Positions 15,793 to 23,999 of a stretch of 40,230 nucleotides of DNA are shown piece after piece (position 1 is the first letter of the stretch; each line of letters opens with the position of its first letter). Below the pieces are notes generated by a model. The model was not told where the DNA came from. It saw only the letters and a list, made by a program, of their open reading frames with translations, and ran no database searches. The stretch is from Bacteroidales bacterium (lineage in GTDB: Bacteria; Bacteroidota; Bacteroidia; Bacteroidales; UBA932): NCBI GenBank assembly GCA_017550025.1, contig JAFYLU010000066.1:1-40230 (forward strand). Reading direction: 5' to 3'. Both the position numbers and the translations under genes were made by a program.

Positions 15793-16296
15793 TTATCTGA
15801 ACGGAAGCACTTCGACTGTGCCGGGAATGGGTGCATCTTCATGTGGATGCAGGTGGATGATGCGCTGGTTGGAACTGCCTCTGAAATGCAGCTCGGGATC
15901 GCGCAGGTCCGCAACGAACGGACCGTCGACAAGAGTATCGATGTATGGAAGAAGTTGCTTCAGACGGTCATCGGCAAGAATTTCCTCATATCTGAACCCG
16001 GTATAACACCAGATGTTCTTGCCTGTCTCTTCCTTTACACGACGGGCCAACTCTGCAAAAGCTTCGACCTGATAGAAAGGGTCACCTCCGGAGAATGTGA
16101 CATTTGCGAATTCGTCCGACTTCACTATTTCGAGAATCTCATCGACCGACATCTCACGTCCACCGGAAAAATCCCATGACTGCGGGTTATGGCAGCCGGG
16201 ACAATGATGGGCACATCCTGCACAATATATGGATGTGCGGAATCCCGGACCGTCTGCCATCGTCTCCTCAAGTATGTCCAATACCCTTATCTTCAT
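15793..16296 (-). CDS. nrdG: anaerobic ribonucleotide reductase activating protein
   Basis: Radical-SAM activase that generates the glycyl radical on NrdD. From the ATG at 16296 the product has 167 residues. The cluster-binding motif CxxxCxxC is present as C28-AHH-C32-PG-C35, preceded by the DGPGFRTSIYCAGC segment, and the SAM-contacting FSGGDP motif lies near residue 70. A frame extending to 16323 would overlap the upstream gene. It is the last of four tightly spaced minus-strand genes (TPR, EnvC-like, SDR, nrdG), so it is probably transcribed from the TPR promoter or a local one, not with nrdD. nrdD is convergent with it, about 1.9 kb away. Confidence 0.94.
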   Translation of the reverse strand: MKIRVLDILEETMADGPGFRTSIYCAGCAHHCPGCHNPQSWDFSGGREMSVDEILEIVKSDEFANVTFSGGDPFYQVEAFAELARRVKEETGKNIWCYTGFRYEEILADDRLKQLLPYIDTLVDGPFVADLRDPELHFRGSSNQRIIHLHPHEDAPIPGTVEVLPFR

Positions 16297-16316
16297 ATCA
16301 TCCTTTCTGCCACAGA

Positions 16317-17453
16317 CTACCATAGTTTCTTGTCAAGAGGCTCCGGACGGACATCATCCCATGACTTTATGGAATCATAGGCCTCTCGGGAACCGTAATA
16401 TGCCTCGAACTTCTCCTTATCATTTTCCACCCACCACTGCGTGCCCATTCCTTTCTCGAAAGCGAACGGCTTCATGAACATCTTGACAGCCCATGACGGC
16501 GCAAGGAAGGCAAGACTGTAAAACCAAGGGAGCTTCGACTTCATCTGGGCAAAATATTCATCCACCGGAACATTTGCCCTGAAATGCAGGATTTCCTCCA
16601 GTATGTCAGCATCCTTGTACCACATTCCATGGAAATTCTTGAGCGCAAACCATTGTGGTTCAAACACTTTTTCCGGATCAGGAAGACCGAGTGAGTTAAG
16701 CATGCGCTTCATGAATTCGTAATTTGTCATACGATACTGCCAGCCGCTGCTTATGTTGTATGCCTTGTTCCAGAAATCTTCCGGAACCCAATCCTCACAC
16801 ACCTGCGCAAGCAGACGGCCCGAATCCTCGATTGTCGCCCATTCGAGAACACCACCCATAGGGACATGGAAGGCAGTAGGATTCACCACACCGAGAATTC
16901 CCGGATAGAGGATTCCGCTCTGACGCAGTGACACCAAATATTTCAAACCTGCAGAAGCGAATATCTGCTCGGCACGGATTTTCGAAAGCGCATACATGTC
17001 GAACTTGGCAGGAACCTGCGGCTCGGAAGCGCATCCCCAATGATGAGGCGGGTTTCTGTCGCCATATTGGGCGACCGAACCTATGTAGACCACCTTGATT
17101 TCAGAAGCATTGGGTTGAGCAAGGATTGCCTTCACTACATTTTCGGCAGAACCGATATTGACTTTCAGGGTCTTCTCCGGATAGTAATCGGCTGCAGGTG
17201 AAACCATTCCACCCACATGGAGCACATAATCCGAACCATTCACCCCTTCAAGCACATCCTCATAACGCATGAGGTCGCCCCAGATGACCGTTACGGCAGG
17301 ATCATCGACATACCGCGCAAGCTTTTTCCTGTTCCTGGCGCTGTCTCGCGCAAGGATCCTTATATTGAATCTGTCTTTTCGTCCGTAAAGTTCCTTGAAT
17401 CCGGCCCAGCCCATGTTTCCTGTGGCTCCGGTCAGAAATACTGTCTTCTTCAT
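16317..17453 (-). CDS. NAD(P)-dependent epimerase/dehydratase (extended SDR)
   Basis: A 378-residue extended short-chain dehydrogenase. The N-terminal Rossmann loop is GATGNMG (residues 9-15) and the active-site pair is in MYALSK (YxxxK), with an upstream Ser in the YIGSVAQYGD strand. Family members act on nucleotide sugars, dihydroflavonols or steroids; the substrate here cannot be told. The C-terminal part after about residue 230 includes hydrophobic segments (FYSLAFLAPSWAVKMFM) that may associate with membrane. It starts 5 bases after the EnvC-like stop, within a probable operon. Confidence 0.82.
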   Translation of the reverse strand: MKKTVFLTGATGNMGWAGFKELYGRKDRFNIRILARDSARNRKKLARYVDDPAVTVIWGDLMRYEDVLEGVNGSDYVLHVGGMVSPAADYYPEKTLKVNIGSAENVVKAILAQPNASEIKVVYIGSVAQYGDRNPPHHWGCASEPQVPAKFDMYALSKIRAEQIFASAGLKYLVSLRQSGILYPGILGVVNPTAFHVPMGGVLEWATIEDSGRLLAQVCEDWVPEDFWNKAYNISSGWQYRMTNYEFMKRMLNSLGLPDPEKVFEPQWFALKNFHGMWYKDADILEEILHFRANVPVDEYFAQMKSKLPWFYSLAFLAPSWAVKMFMKPFAFEKGMGTQWWVENDKEKFEAYYGSREAYDSIKSWDDVRPEPLDKKLW

Positions 17454-17458
17454 ACTCT

Positions 17459-18634
17459 CTATCGCAACCAGTTTTCCGGGTTCTGCGGCTTGTCACCTTT
17501 CCACAGCTCGAAATGAAGCTGTGTCTGGCCGTTTATCGTGTCTATGGTACCCAAGTCCTGCCCGGTCTTTATCTTATCGCCTTCCTTTACAAGAAGGTCC
17601 TTCATATTACAGTACAATGTGAAATAATTGCCATGCTTTATCATGACGCAGTGATTATATCCCGGCATCACAAGTATCTGGGTGACGACACCGTCAAATA
17701 CCGACCTGACAGCAGTGCCTTTAGCCAGGGCCACATCCACTCCGTTGTTAGGCGGCAGCTCCAGGTTGCGGTATACCGGATGATACTGCTTGCCGAATCG
17801 GTTCACGACAGGACCGTCAGCAGGCCATGGAAGCTTACCCTTGTTCTTTGCGAATTCCGAATCAAGCTTGACGTCAGCTTCCGGTTTCTTTTTCTTCTGG
17901 TCATCGGTCTTCATGGACTGGGCGATGATGCGGGCTATCTCTCGGTTGAGCGCATTCACTTCCCTCTTCTTTTCAGCAAGCTGCTTCTGATATTTCTTTT
18001 TGTCCTTCTGCAGACGCCTGACCACATTATCCGCCTTCGTCTCATCCTTGCGGAGCTTGTCAAGCTCCTTGACCCTTTCCGCCTTAAGAGCTTCCGCATC
18101 GGCCTTCAGGGCTGCCAGACGTTCCTTCTTCACTCCCAGTTCCTCCTGCATCTGCCTTATTGCCTGAGCCTCTTTCTTCATGTGGGAAGAAAGATTCCTG
18201 AAATATCCGAAACGGCGGAATGCCTGACCAATGTCGTCGCTTGCAAGCATATACATATACCACACACGGGCATCCCTGTTCTTATATGCGCTCATGACAA
18301 GTCTCGAATAATGGCCGGTAAGGGTGTCAACGCGGGCCTGAAGACGGTTTATCTCCTTCTGTATCAGATAGATGCTGTCCGAATACTGGCGCACCCTTCG
18401 GTCTGTTTCCGCGACAAGAGACTTCCTGTTGGCGATCTTCTTACGCACAAGATTCAGGTCAGAAAGCATGGAGCTGCTCTGCGAAGCATTCTCTGCAAGC
18501 TGCTTGTCTATGATGGCGATCTCCCGCTCAAGCCTGGCCTTCTTTTCTTCCTGTGCACGCGTATCCTGCCCGTTCAGCATCGTCGTGAACGAGATCAGCA
18601 GCATTGTGAATATAAGTTTCAGGTATCTGTACAT
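17459..18634 (-). CDS. EnvC-like murein hydrolase activator (coiled coil plus degenerate M23/LytM)
   Basis: A 391-residue exported protein: an N-terminal signal (about 1-22), a long coiled coil (about 27-245, rich in Lys, Glu and Arg), then a LytM/M23 domain (about 285-391). The zinc ligands of active M23 peptidases are not kept: the HxGVD position reads NNGVD, and the final HxH reads HFE. The protein should therefore activate amidases rather than cut peptidoglycan, as known for EnvC. It probably acts in the periplasm during cell separation. In Bacteroidota this gene is often next to a TPR protein gene, as here (6-base gap). Confidence 0.88.
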   Translation of the reverse strand: MYRYLKLIFTMLLISFTTMLNGQDTRAQEEKKARLEREIAIIDKQLAENASQSSSMLSDLNLVRKKIANRKSLVAETDRRVRQYSDSIYLIQKEINRLQARVDTLTGHYSRLVMSAYKNRDARVWYMYMLASDDIGQAFRRFGYFRNLSSHMKKEAQAIRQMQEELGVKKERLAALKADAEALKAERVKELDKLRKDETKADNVVRRLQKDKKKYQKQLAEKKREVNALNREIARIIAQSMKTDDQKKKKPEADVKLDSEFAKNKGKLPWPADGPVVNRFGKQYHPVYRNLELPPNNGVDVALAKGTAVRSVFDGVVTQILVMPGYNHCVMIKHGNYFTLYCNMKDLLVKEGDKIKTGQDLGTIDTINGQTQLHFELWKGDKPQNPENWLR

Positions 18635-18640
18635 TGCGGC

Positions 18641-20353
18641 CTATTTCATGATTGACTGCTTGCGCTTCCTTATCCTTTCTTCCAGATCCGGAATCTCCCC
18701 ATTGTTTTTTTTCATGGCAAGATTCCAGTACACCATCGCAAGATCATATTCCTTCAGAGCAAACAACACCTCCGCATAATGGTCCATGATCACGGCGCTG
18801 TCCTTGCCCCCATAAAGCATGGCGTGCTTGAAGAAAGGCTTCGCTTCAAGAGGATTACCCATGAGATAAAGTATCCATCCGAATGTGTCAAGATAGGTGG
18901 CATTGTCCGGTTCCGCCTCGATAGTCTTCTTGCTCATCTTATAGGCCTTTTTCAGACTCTTGCCCTCCTCACTGAGGAAATATGCATAATTATTAAGTAC
19001 ATATACATAGTCCGGATTGACCTTCAGAGCCTTGTCATATGCCTTATATGCCTTTTTGCTGTCCCCGAGCTGATGATAGATGTCACCCATGGTGGACCAT
19101 GCCCTCAATGTCTTGGAGCTGTCATTCGGAGCCTTTTCCAAAACGGTCCCGCATATTTCCAGGACCTTGTCATATGCTTTCAGATTGTAGTCTCCCACGC
19201 TCGCCATCTCCAGAAATGCCGTTTCATATGGAAAATCAGAGAATGCCTTCCTGCCGGCCTCCGAAAGTTCTTCCCATTCTTCCGCATACATGAGGAATTC
19301 CACATATGATGCAGCAGCGGAGAAACTGTCCGGCCATGCATCGACATTTTCCTTGAAACATTTCTTTGACAAGTCGTTACGGCCTGTGGAATAATAATAT
19401 ATGGCAGCTGTCTGAAGAAGCATGCTGTCTTTTGGATGCACTGCAAGCACCTTGTTCATTATCGTATCGATCCTCGGCATGAAGGAGTTCACGAACTTCG
19501 GATCGCTCCTCTGCACCACCGCAAGGAGATAGTCGCTCTTTGCATCGGCCGGACTGTCGGAACTCTCGACGAATTCTCCTAAAACGGAGAAATAATCATC
19601 ATATTTCCTCGTGAGGCGGAGTGTCTCTGCCTTTCCCAAAAGAGCAGGAGAATAGTCCGGAGCGAGCTCCAGGGCCTCATCATAATACGCCAGGGCTGTC
19701 GAATCATTATACATCGACATCTCGTAATCCGCCAATGTGGAAAGTATATAAGGAGACGAATATCTGCTGTTATATTCCTCCAGCGACTCATACGCCTCTT
19801 CCTGCTTCCCGAGCATCCTCAAGAGATTGAAACGATATACGGCTATTGACTCGGTCATTCCGAAGACAGTCTCGACCTCCTTCAATGTCTCAAGCGCCTT
19901 CTCATATTCCTTCTGCGCCGCATATAATTCCACGAGCTTAAGATAAAGGTCGTTCTTCTTCGGGAAATCCTCAAGCAGCTTTTCATACATGCTGACTGTC
20001 AGCTCCCCGCGACCTGTCTTCGAATATATGCCGGCAAGCATATAGCGGTACCAGAAATTCGAAGGATCGAGTTCATGCGCCATCACGAGGTACTCTTCCG
20101 CAGAAGCCATATCCTGCCTTGCCGAAGCACAGAGTGCAAGATAATACCATGCAGCATCGTTTTCCGGATCTTCGGCCACAGCCTGCTTCAGGACAGCCTC
20201 CGCACCGGCATAGTCCTTCTCGTTGTACTTGGTCACGGCAGCGACTACCATATTCCCGCCTCTCGACTCCGGTCTTGGTGTCTGCGCCTGAATCGGGCAG
20301 AGCGTCGAAGCGATAAGGCTGACTGACAAGATTATATATATAAGTATCTTCAT
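18641..20353 (-). CDS. exported tetratricopeptide-repeat protein
   Basis: From the ATG at 20353 the product has 570 residues, an N-terminal signal peptide (KILIYIILSVSLIASTL), and roughly a dozen TPR units through to the C-terminus, such as AWYYLALCASARQDMASAEE and AYKAYDKALKVNPDYVYVLN. An ATG two codons earlier (20359) is equally possible; the longer frame to 20431 is unlikely because it runs through the promoter. TPR arrays bind partner proteins; the tight linkage to the EnvC-like gene suggests a role in cell envelope assembly. No enzymatic motif is present. Confidence 0.85.
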   Translation of the reverse strand: MKILIYIILSVSLIASTLCPIQAQTPRPESRGGNMVVAAVTKYNEKDYAGAEAVLKQAVAEDPENDAAWYYLALCASARQDMASAEEYLVMAHELDPSNFWYRYMLAGIYSKTGRGELTVSMYEKLLEDFPKKNDLYLKLVELYAAQKEYEKALETLKEVETVFGMTESIAVYRFNLLRMLGKQEEAYESLEEYNSRYSSPYILSTLADYEMSMYNDSTALAYYDEALELAPDYSPALLGKAETLRLTRKYDDYFSVLGEFVESSDSPADAKSDYLLAVVQRSDPKFVNSFMPRIDTIMNKVLAVHPKDSMLLQTAAIYYYSTGRNDLSKKCFKENVDAWPDSFSAAASYVEFLMYAEEWEELSEAGRKAFSDFPYETAFLEMASVGDYNLKAYDKVLEICGTVLEKAPNDSSKTLRAWSTMGDIYHQLGDSKKAYKAYDKALKVNPDYVYVLNNYAYFLSEEGKSLKKAYKMSKKTIEAEPDNATYLDTFGWILYLMGNPLEAKPFFKHAMLYGGKDSAVIMDHYAEVLFALKEYDLAMVYWNLAMKKNNGEIPDLEERIRKRKQSIMK

Positions 20354-20374
20354 GTTCATTATTAAGAAAACATA

Positions 20375-20382
20375 CAAAAATA
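20375..20382 (-). promoter_or_regulatory. -7 promoter element for the TPR-envC-SDR-nrdG operon
   Basis: On the minus strand this reads TATTTTTG, matching the consensus, 16-22 bases upstream of the two candidate starts. It lies back to back with a similar element for the sigma factor gene (20406-20413). Confidence 0.55.
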
Positions 20383-20405
20383 GCACTGAATTTCGGGAAA
20401 TTCGA

Positions 20406-20413
20406 TATTTTTG
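20406..20413 (+). promoter_or_regulatory. possible -7 promoter element for the sigma factor gene
   Basis: TATTTTTG matches the consensus. It would give a leader of about 90 bases before the GTG start at 20510, or an essentially leaderless ATG at 20420. Confidence 0.4.
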
Positions 20414-20509
20414 AGAAAAATGTGCCTGCAATGCAACTATCCGGGTCCGTTATGCATCTTTCCGGCGCATGAACAATTGAGAAACCTTCGGGACCCAAAT
20501 GTAAGAACC

Positions 20510-21052
20510 GTGGCAGAAACCTTTGACTTTAAGCTGATTGAATCATGCATAAAAGGAAACCGAGCGTCCCAGAAGGCCCTATACGACCATCTGGCACCTC
20601 GTATGCTCCCTTTATGCATGCGCTATGTCGGCGACAGAGTCCTGGCGGAAGACATTCTTCAGGAAGGCTTCATAACATTGTTCATGCGGCTTGAAAACTT
20701 CAGAGGAGAAGGTTCTTTTGAAGGATGGGCCAGAAGGATATTCGTCACGACGGCGCTTATGTACCTCCGGAAGAAAGACGCCCTGAAGATGAGTGACGAC
20801 ATATACACGGCGCGAGGCATAAAGACCGACATTCCTTCGCAAGGACAGAACATCGGATACAAGGAACTCATCCGTCTGGTGATGGAACTTCCGCCGGGAT
20901 TCAGAACCGTTTTCAATATGTTTGTCATAGAAGGATATTCTCACAAAGAGATAAGCGAGATGCTCGGAATCACGGAAACCACCTCAAGAACACAGTTGAG
21001 CAGGGCAAGAGTCTGGCTGCAGAACAAGATAAAGGACAGGGAAAATGTTTGA
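20510..21052 (+). CDS. sigma-70 family (ECF-type) RNA polymerase sigma factor
   Basis: Two-domain sigma factor of about 180 residues from a GTG at 20510. Region 2 spans about 8-75 (LIESCIKGNRASQKALY, then DRVLAEDILQEGFITLF and EGWARRIFVTTALMYLRK), and region 4 about 120-178 (LVMELPPGFRTVFNMFVIEG, then HKEISEMLGITETTSRTQLSRAR, the DNA-binding helix-turn-helix). The frame is open further upstream (ATG at 20420), but those extra residues look like untranslated leader; ECF family length supports the shorter form. It overlaps the next gene by 8 bases, so the two are translationally coupled and probably functionally paired. Confidence 0.9.
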   Translation: MAETFDFKLIESCIKGNRASQKALYDHLAPRMLPLCMRYVGDRVLAEDILQEGFITLFMRLENFRGEGSFEGWARRIFVTTALMYLRKKDALKMSDDIYTARGIKTDIPSQGQNIGYKELIRLVMELPPGFRTVFNMFVIEGYSHKEISEMLGITETTSRTQLSRARVWLQNKIKDRENV

Positions 21053-22256
21053 AGACAATAACATAAACGAGTTTGACCTGATGGTGAAGTCAATTCTGGA
21101 TGATGCGAAGGAAGATGTTCCTGCAGAAATCTGGAATGGCGTGTCGGAAGGTCTGGACAAGGCTGCACGAAAAAGGACCGTGGTCCTGTGGTGGAGACGG
21201 GCGGCAGCTGGAACCGCTGTCGCAGCGGCACTGGCAGCACTGATGGTTCTCGGCCATGAAGACGCACAGCTGCCTGATGGCAAAGCCGATGAAATGATTG
21301 CAGTCGTGGAAGACCAGACAGTCAGTAACGAACTGTTCGCTGAAGATATTATGCACGAGGAGCTGTCTTTCCACGAGGAGAAAGTTGAACAGGCCGTTGT
21401 CCACAGACAGGTGTCAGAAGCCGCAGTATCCATGCTGACAGCCATGGCAGTCACAGAGGAAGCAGTTGCTGAAGAAGTTCCGGAGGAACACATACCGCAG
21501 GATGCCCACGAGGCGGTGCAGGCAGCAGAAAAACCGCAGAGAGTCATGGAAGAAAGGAGGGAAACGGAATATTTTCCGGAAGACTGGGGAGAGGATGAGA
21601 AAAAAGGCAGAAGGGAGGTTTCCCTTGTATTTTCCGGCATAGCCGGCACCAACAACGCACAGAACGACACCAGACCCGGACCGATGAGGGCTCCTTCGGC
21701 TGCAGTACCGCAAAAGACCGGCATCACAGAGACCAGCAGCAGATCCACATACGGAATCCCATTGTCCGCAGGTATCGGAGTGAGGATAGGACTGAACGAC
21801 AGATGGTCGGTCGGAACGGGAGCCAGCTACACATATCTTTCAAGAACATTCTATGGAAAGTATACACAGGTGGGAGAAGGCGGCCAGATAACAAACACAA
21901 TATCTTCCGATATCCGCAACACCCAGAGCTACATCGGAATACCGGTGAATGTATTCTGCAATATCCTCGGCAACGAACATCTCAATTTCTATGCATATGC
22001 CGGAGGTACCGTGGAAAAATGTATCTCTGACAAATATGAAGTACTCAACACCACCTTCACTCACAAGGAAAAAGTCAAGGGTGCGCAGTTTTCGGCCAAT
22101 GTCGGCATAGGTGTAGAGTTCATGCTCGGAAAGCATCTTGGACTTTACATCGATCCGAGCCTGCGATATTATTTCGACAACGGACAGCCTGAAAGCATCA
22201 GGACAGCACAACCTCTGATGCTCGGATTCGAGATGGGATTCAGGGCGAGACTGTAA
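21045..22256 (+). CDS. anti-sigma-like membrane anchor fused to an outer-membrane beta-barrel
   Basis: A 403-residue protein with three parts. Residues 1-50 are hydrophilic and end in a basic cluster (ARKRTVVLWWRR), as expected of a cytoplasmic anti-sigma-like segment. Residues of about 53-70 form one Ala/Leu-rich transmembrane helix. Residues of about 71-230 are an acidic, Ala/Glu-rich, probably disordered stretch. The C-terminal part (about 235-403) has the alternating strands of an OMP_b-brl/PorT-like barrel (GIPLSAGIGVRIGLNDRWSV through to a final aromatic-rich strand GFEMGFRARL). The layout implies a protein anchored in the inner membrane with a barrel in the outer membrane. Overlap with the sigma gene suggests it controls that factor; this is inference. 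Confidence 0.8.
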   Translation: MFEDNNINEFDLMVKSILDDAKEDVPAEIWNGVSEGLDKAARKRTVVLWWRRAAAGTAVAAALAALMVLGHEDAQLPDGKADEMIAVVEDQTVSNELFAEDIMHEELSFHEEKVEQAVVHRQVSEAAVSMLTAMAVTEEAVAEEVPEEHIPQDAHEAVQAAEKPQRVMEERRETEYFPEDWGEDEKKGRREVSLVFSGIAGTNNAQNDTRPGPMRAPSAAVPQKTGITETSSRSTYGIPLSAGIGVRIGLNDRWSVGTGASYTYLSRTFYGKYTQVGEGGQITNTISSDIRNTQSYIGIPVNVFCNILGNEHLNFYAYAGGTVEKCISDKYEVLNTTFTHKEKVKGAQFSANVGIGVEFMLGKHLGLYIDPSLRYYFDNGQPESIRTAQPLMLGFEMGFRARL

Positions 22257-22260
22257 ATTC

Positions 22261-23013
22261 CTATCTACCCTCTATGATATTGCGTGCCAATGTGTTGGCG
22301 CAGACAAAATCCTTCAGTTCCTGACAATCAGGCTGGAGGATTGTGTTTTTATCTCCCTGCCACAGCATGGATCCCTTATGAATGAAGCCGATCCTGTCAC
22401 CTATCTCAAGAATGGAGTTCATGTCGTGTGTATTCACGACAGTCGTCATATTGAACTCTTTCGTAAGGTCACTGATCAGTCTGTCGATGAGGATTGAGGT
22501 ATATGGGTCAAGGCCGGAATTCGGTTCATCACAAAAGAGGAATCTCGGATTCAGGGCTATTGCCCTTGCAATGCCCACACGCTTCTGCATTCCTCCGCTG
22601 AGCTCGTTCGGATATTTGTCATCTGAACCTATGACATTTACCTTTTCAAGACAATAGCGGGCTCTTTCACGTCTCTGCGCAGCAGACCAGTCCGTAAAGA
22701 ATTCCATAGGGAACATCACATTCTCAATGACAGTTGCAAAGTCAAAGAGGGCGCTTCCCTGGAAAAGTATGCCGATATTCTGGCGAAGCATCATCTTCTC
22801 CTTGTCAGACATTCCTGAAAGCTTCCTGTCACCATAGATTATTTCTCCGCTGTCCGGCTCCATGAGACCGATCAGATTTTTCAGGAGCACGGTCTTGCCT
22901 GAACCGCTGGCACCTATGATCATGTTGCACTTGCCCGGCTCATATGTGACGGTAATGTCTTTCAGCACCTGAACACCGTCAAAGCTTTTATTAAGATTCT
23001 CTACCTTTATCAT
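22261..23013 (-). CDS. mlaF: Mla-type lipid transport ABC ATPase
   Basis: A 250-residue ABC ATPase with Walker A GASGSGKT (34-41), signature LSGGMQKR, and Walker B LFCDEPNSGLD with the catalytic Glu. The MQKR form after the signature, and the linkage one base after an MlaE permease gene, mark it as the ATPase of a MlaFEDB-like retrograde phospholipid transporter between outer and inner membranes. No MCE-domain (MlaD) gene follows, because the next gene is convergent with a gap of only 4 bases; MlaD must be elsewhere. Confidence 0.88.
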   Translation of the reverse strand: MIKVENLNKSFDGVQVLKDITVTYEPGKCNMIIGASGSGKTVLLKNLIGLMEPDSGEIIYGDRKLSGMSDKEKMMLRQNIGILFQGSALFDFATVIENVMFPMEFFTDWSAAQRRERARYCLEKVNVIGSDDKYPNELSGGMQKRVGIARAIALNPRFLFCDEPNSGLDPYTSILIDRLISDLTKEFNMTTVVNTHDMNSILEIGDRIGFIHKGSMLWQGDKNTILQPDCQELKDFVCANTLARNIIEGR

Positions 23014-23014
23014 T

Positions 23015-23761
23015 TTAATACAGCATTAACTGGGTGACTATCAGGTCCGTAAGAAGAATAAGAATACTGGTGACAACTATTGCCTGCGTGCTCGAGCGAC
23101 CCACTCCAAGCGATCCTCCCTTTGCATAATAGCCGTTGAAGGCTGCGATCGACGAGATCATGAAACAGAAAAGGGACATCTTGAAGCAGCTGTAGAATAT
23201 ATAGAAGCCATTATAGAAGGCCTTGATTCCGATTATATAGGACGGAGGAGGGATGATATGGGTGGCAGAGACCACGACCCATCCTCCGACAAGACCAAGT
23301 GCAAGACTCATGAGCATCAGAAGCGGACTGAAGACCGTGGCAGCCGTAATCTTGGGCAGGACAAGGAAACCGGCAGAATTGACTCCCATCATCTCCATTG
23401 CGTCGATCTGCTCCGTGATTCTCATGCTGCCTATTTCCGAAGATATGTTCGAACCCATCTTTCCCGCAAGAATCAAGGCCACCATGGTGGAGCAGAACTC
23501 CAGGATAAGACTTTCCCTCACCATATATCCGATGTACATCTTGTCAATGATGGGATTCTCCAGGTTGGAAGCTGTCTGGATGACAAGCACACCTCCGATG
23601 AAGATCGATATCACGCCAACTAGCAGGACTGACGACAGTATGAGCTTGTCTGTCTCATTGACAAGCTGTCTCCAGAATATCCTCCACTTTTCCGGCTTCC
23701 TGAAGACTTTCTTCAGGAAAAGGAAATAGCGTCCGACAGACTCAAAAAAGATCCTTAACAT
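23015..23761 (-). CDS. mlaE: MlaE-family lipid transport permease
   Basis: A 248-residue inner-membrane permease with five or six hydrophobic segments. The MlaE hallmark loop is present as SEIGSMRITEQIDAMEMMG at about residues 107-125, after MVRESLILEFCSTMVALILAG. It pairs with the ATPase encoded one base downstream to move phospholipids across the periplasm. Translation probably starts at the ATG at 23761; a near-consensus -7 element lies about 20 bases upstream. Confidence 0.9.
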   Translation of the reverse strand: MLRIFFESVGRYFLFLKKVFRKPEKWRIFWRQLVNETDKLILSSVLLVGVISIFIGGVLVIQTASNLENPIIDKMYIGYMVRESLILEFCSTMVALILAGKMGSNISSEIGSMRITEQIDAMEMMGVNSAGFLVLPKITAATVFSPLLMLMSLALGLVGGWVVVSATHIIPPPSYIIGIKAFYNGFYIFYSCFKMSLFCFMISSIAAFNGYYAKGGSLGVGRSSTQAIVVTSILILLTDLIVTQLMLY

Positions 23762-23780
23762 ACTTGATTCATTTGCTCCG

Positions 23781-23788
23781 CGAAGTTA
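23781..23788 (-). promoter_or_regulatory. possible -7 promoter element for mlaEF
   Basis: On the minus strand this reads TAACTTCG, one mismatch from the -7 consensus, 20 bases before the mlaE ATG. Confidence 0.35.
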
Positions 23789-23999
23789 CCACATTTTTCC
23801 TTTATGCACAATTTACCGCCATTTTTCAAAAAATAATATAAATTTCCAGACCGGAATCCTGCTCTCAAGGCCCTGCAAGGCCTGTTATTCAACATAAACT
23901 CATAAATTTTCGTTACACGGATAAGTCTCCTGAACTTTGCCGGACGGAAAAAACCGACGCCACATATATGATAAGTAAACTGAATGAACAGGAAAAGCC

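Noticed and set aside
17459-18634. active M23 peptidase
   Set aside because: Zinc-binding positions are replaced (NNGVD and HFE), so catalysis is not expected.
17513-18655. 380-codon open frame on the plus strand
   Set aside because: It lies wholly antisense to the EnvC-like gene, which has a signal peptide, coiled coil and LytM domain. The antisense product has no coherent domain and the frame is a codon-bias shadow.
20984-21748. 254-codon minus-strand frame opposite the sigma/barrel genes
   Set aside because: Low-complexity Ser/Ala-rich product, the mirror of the Glu/Ala-rich linker on the coding strand.
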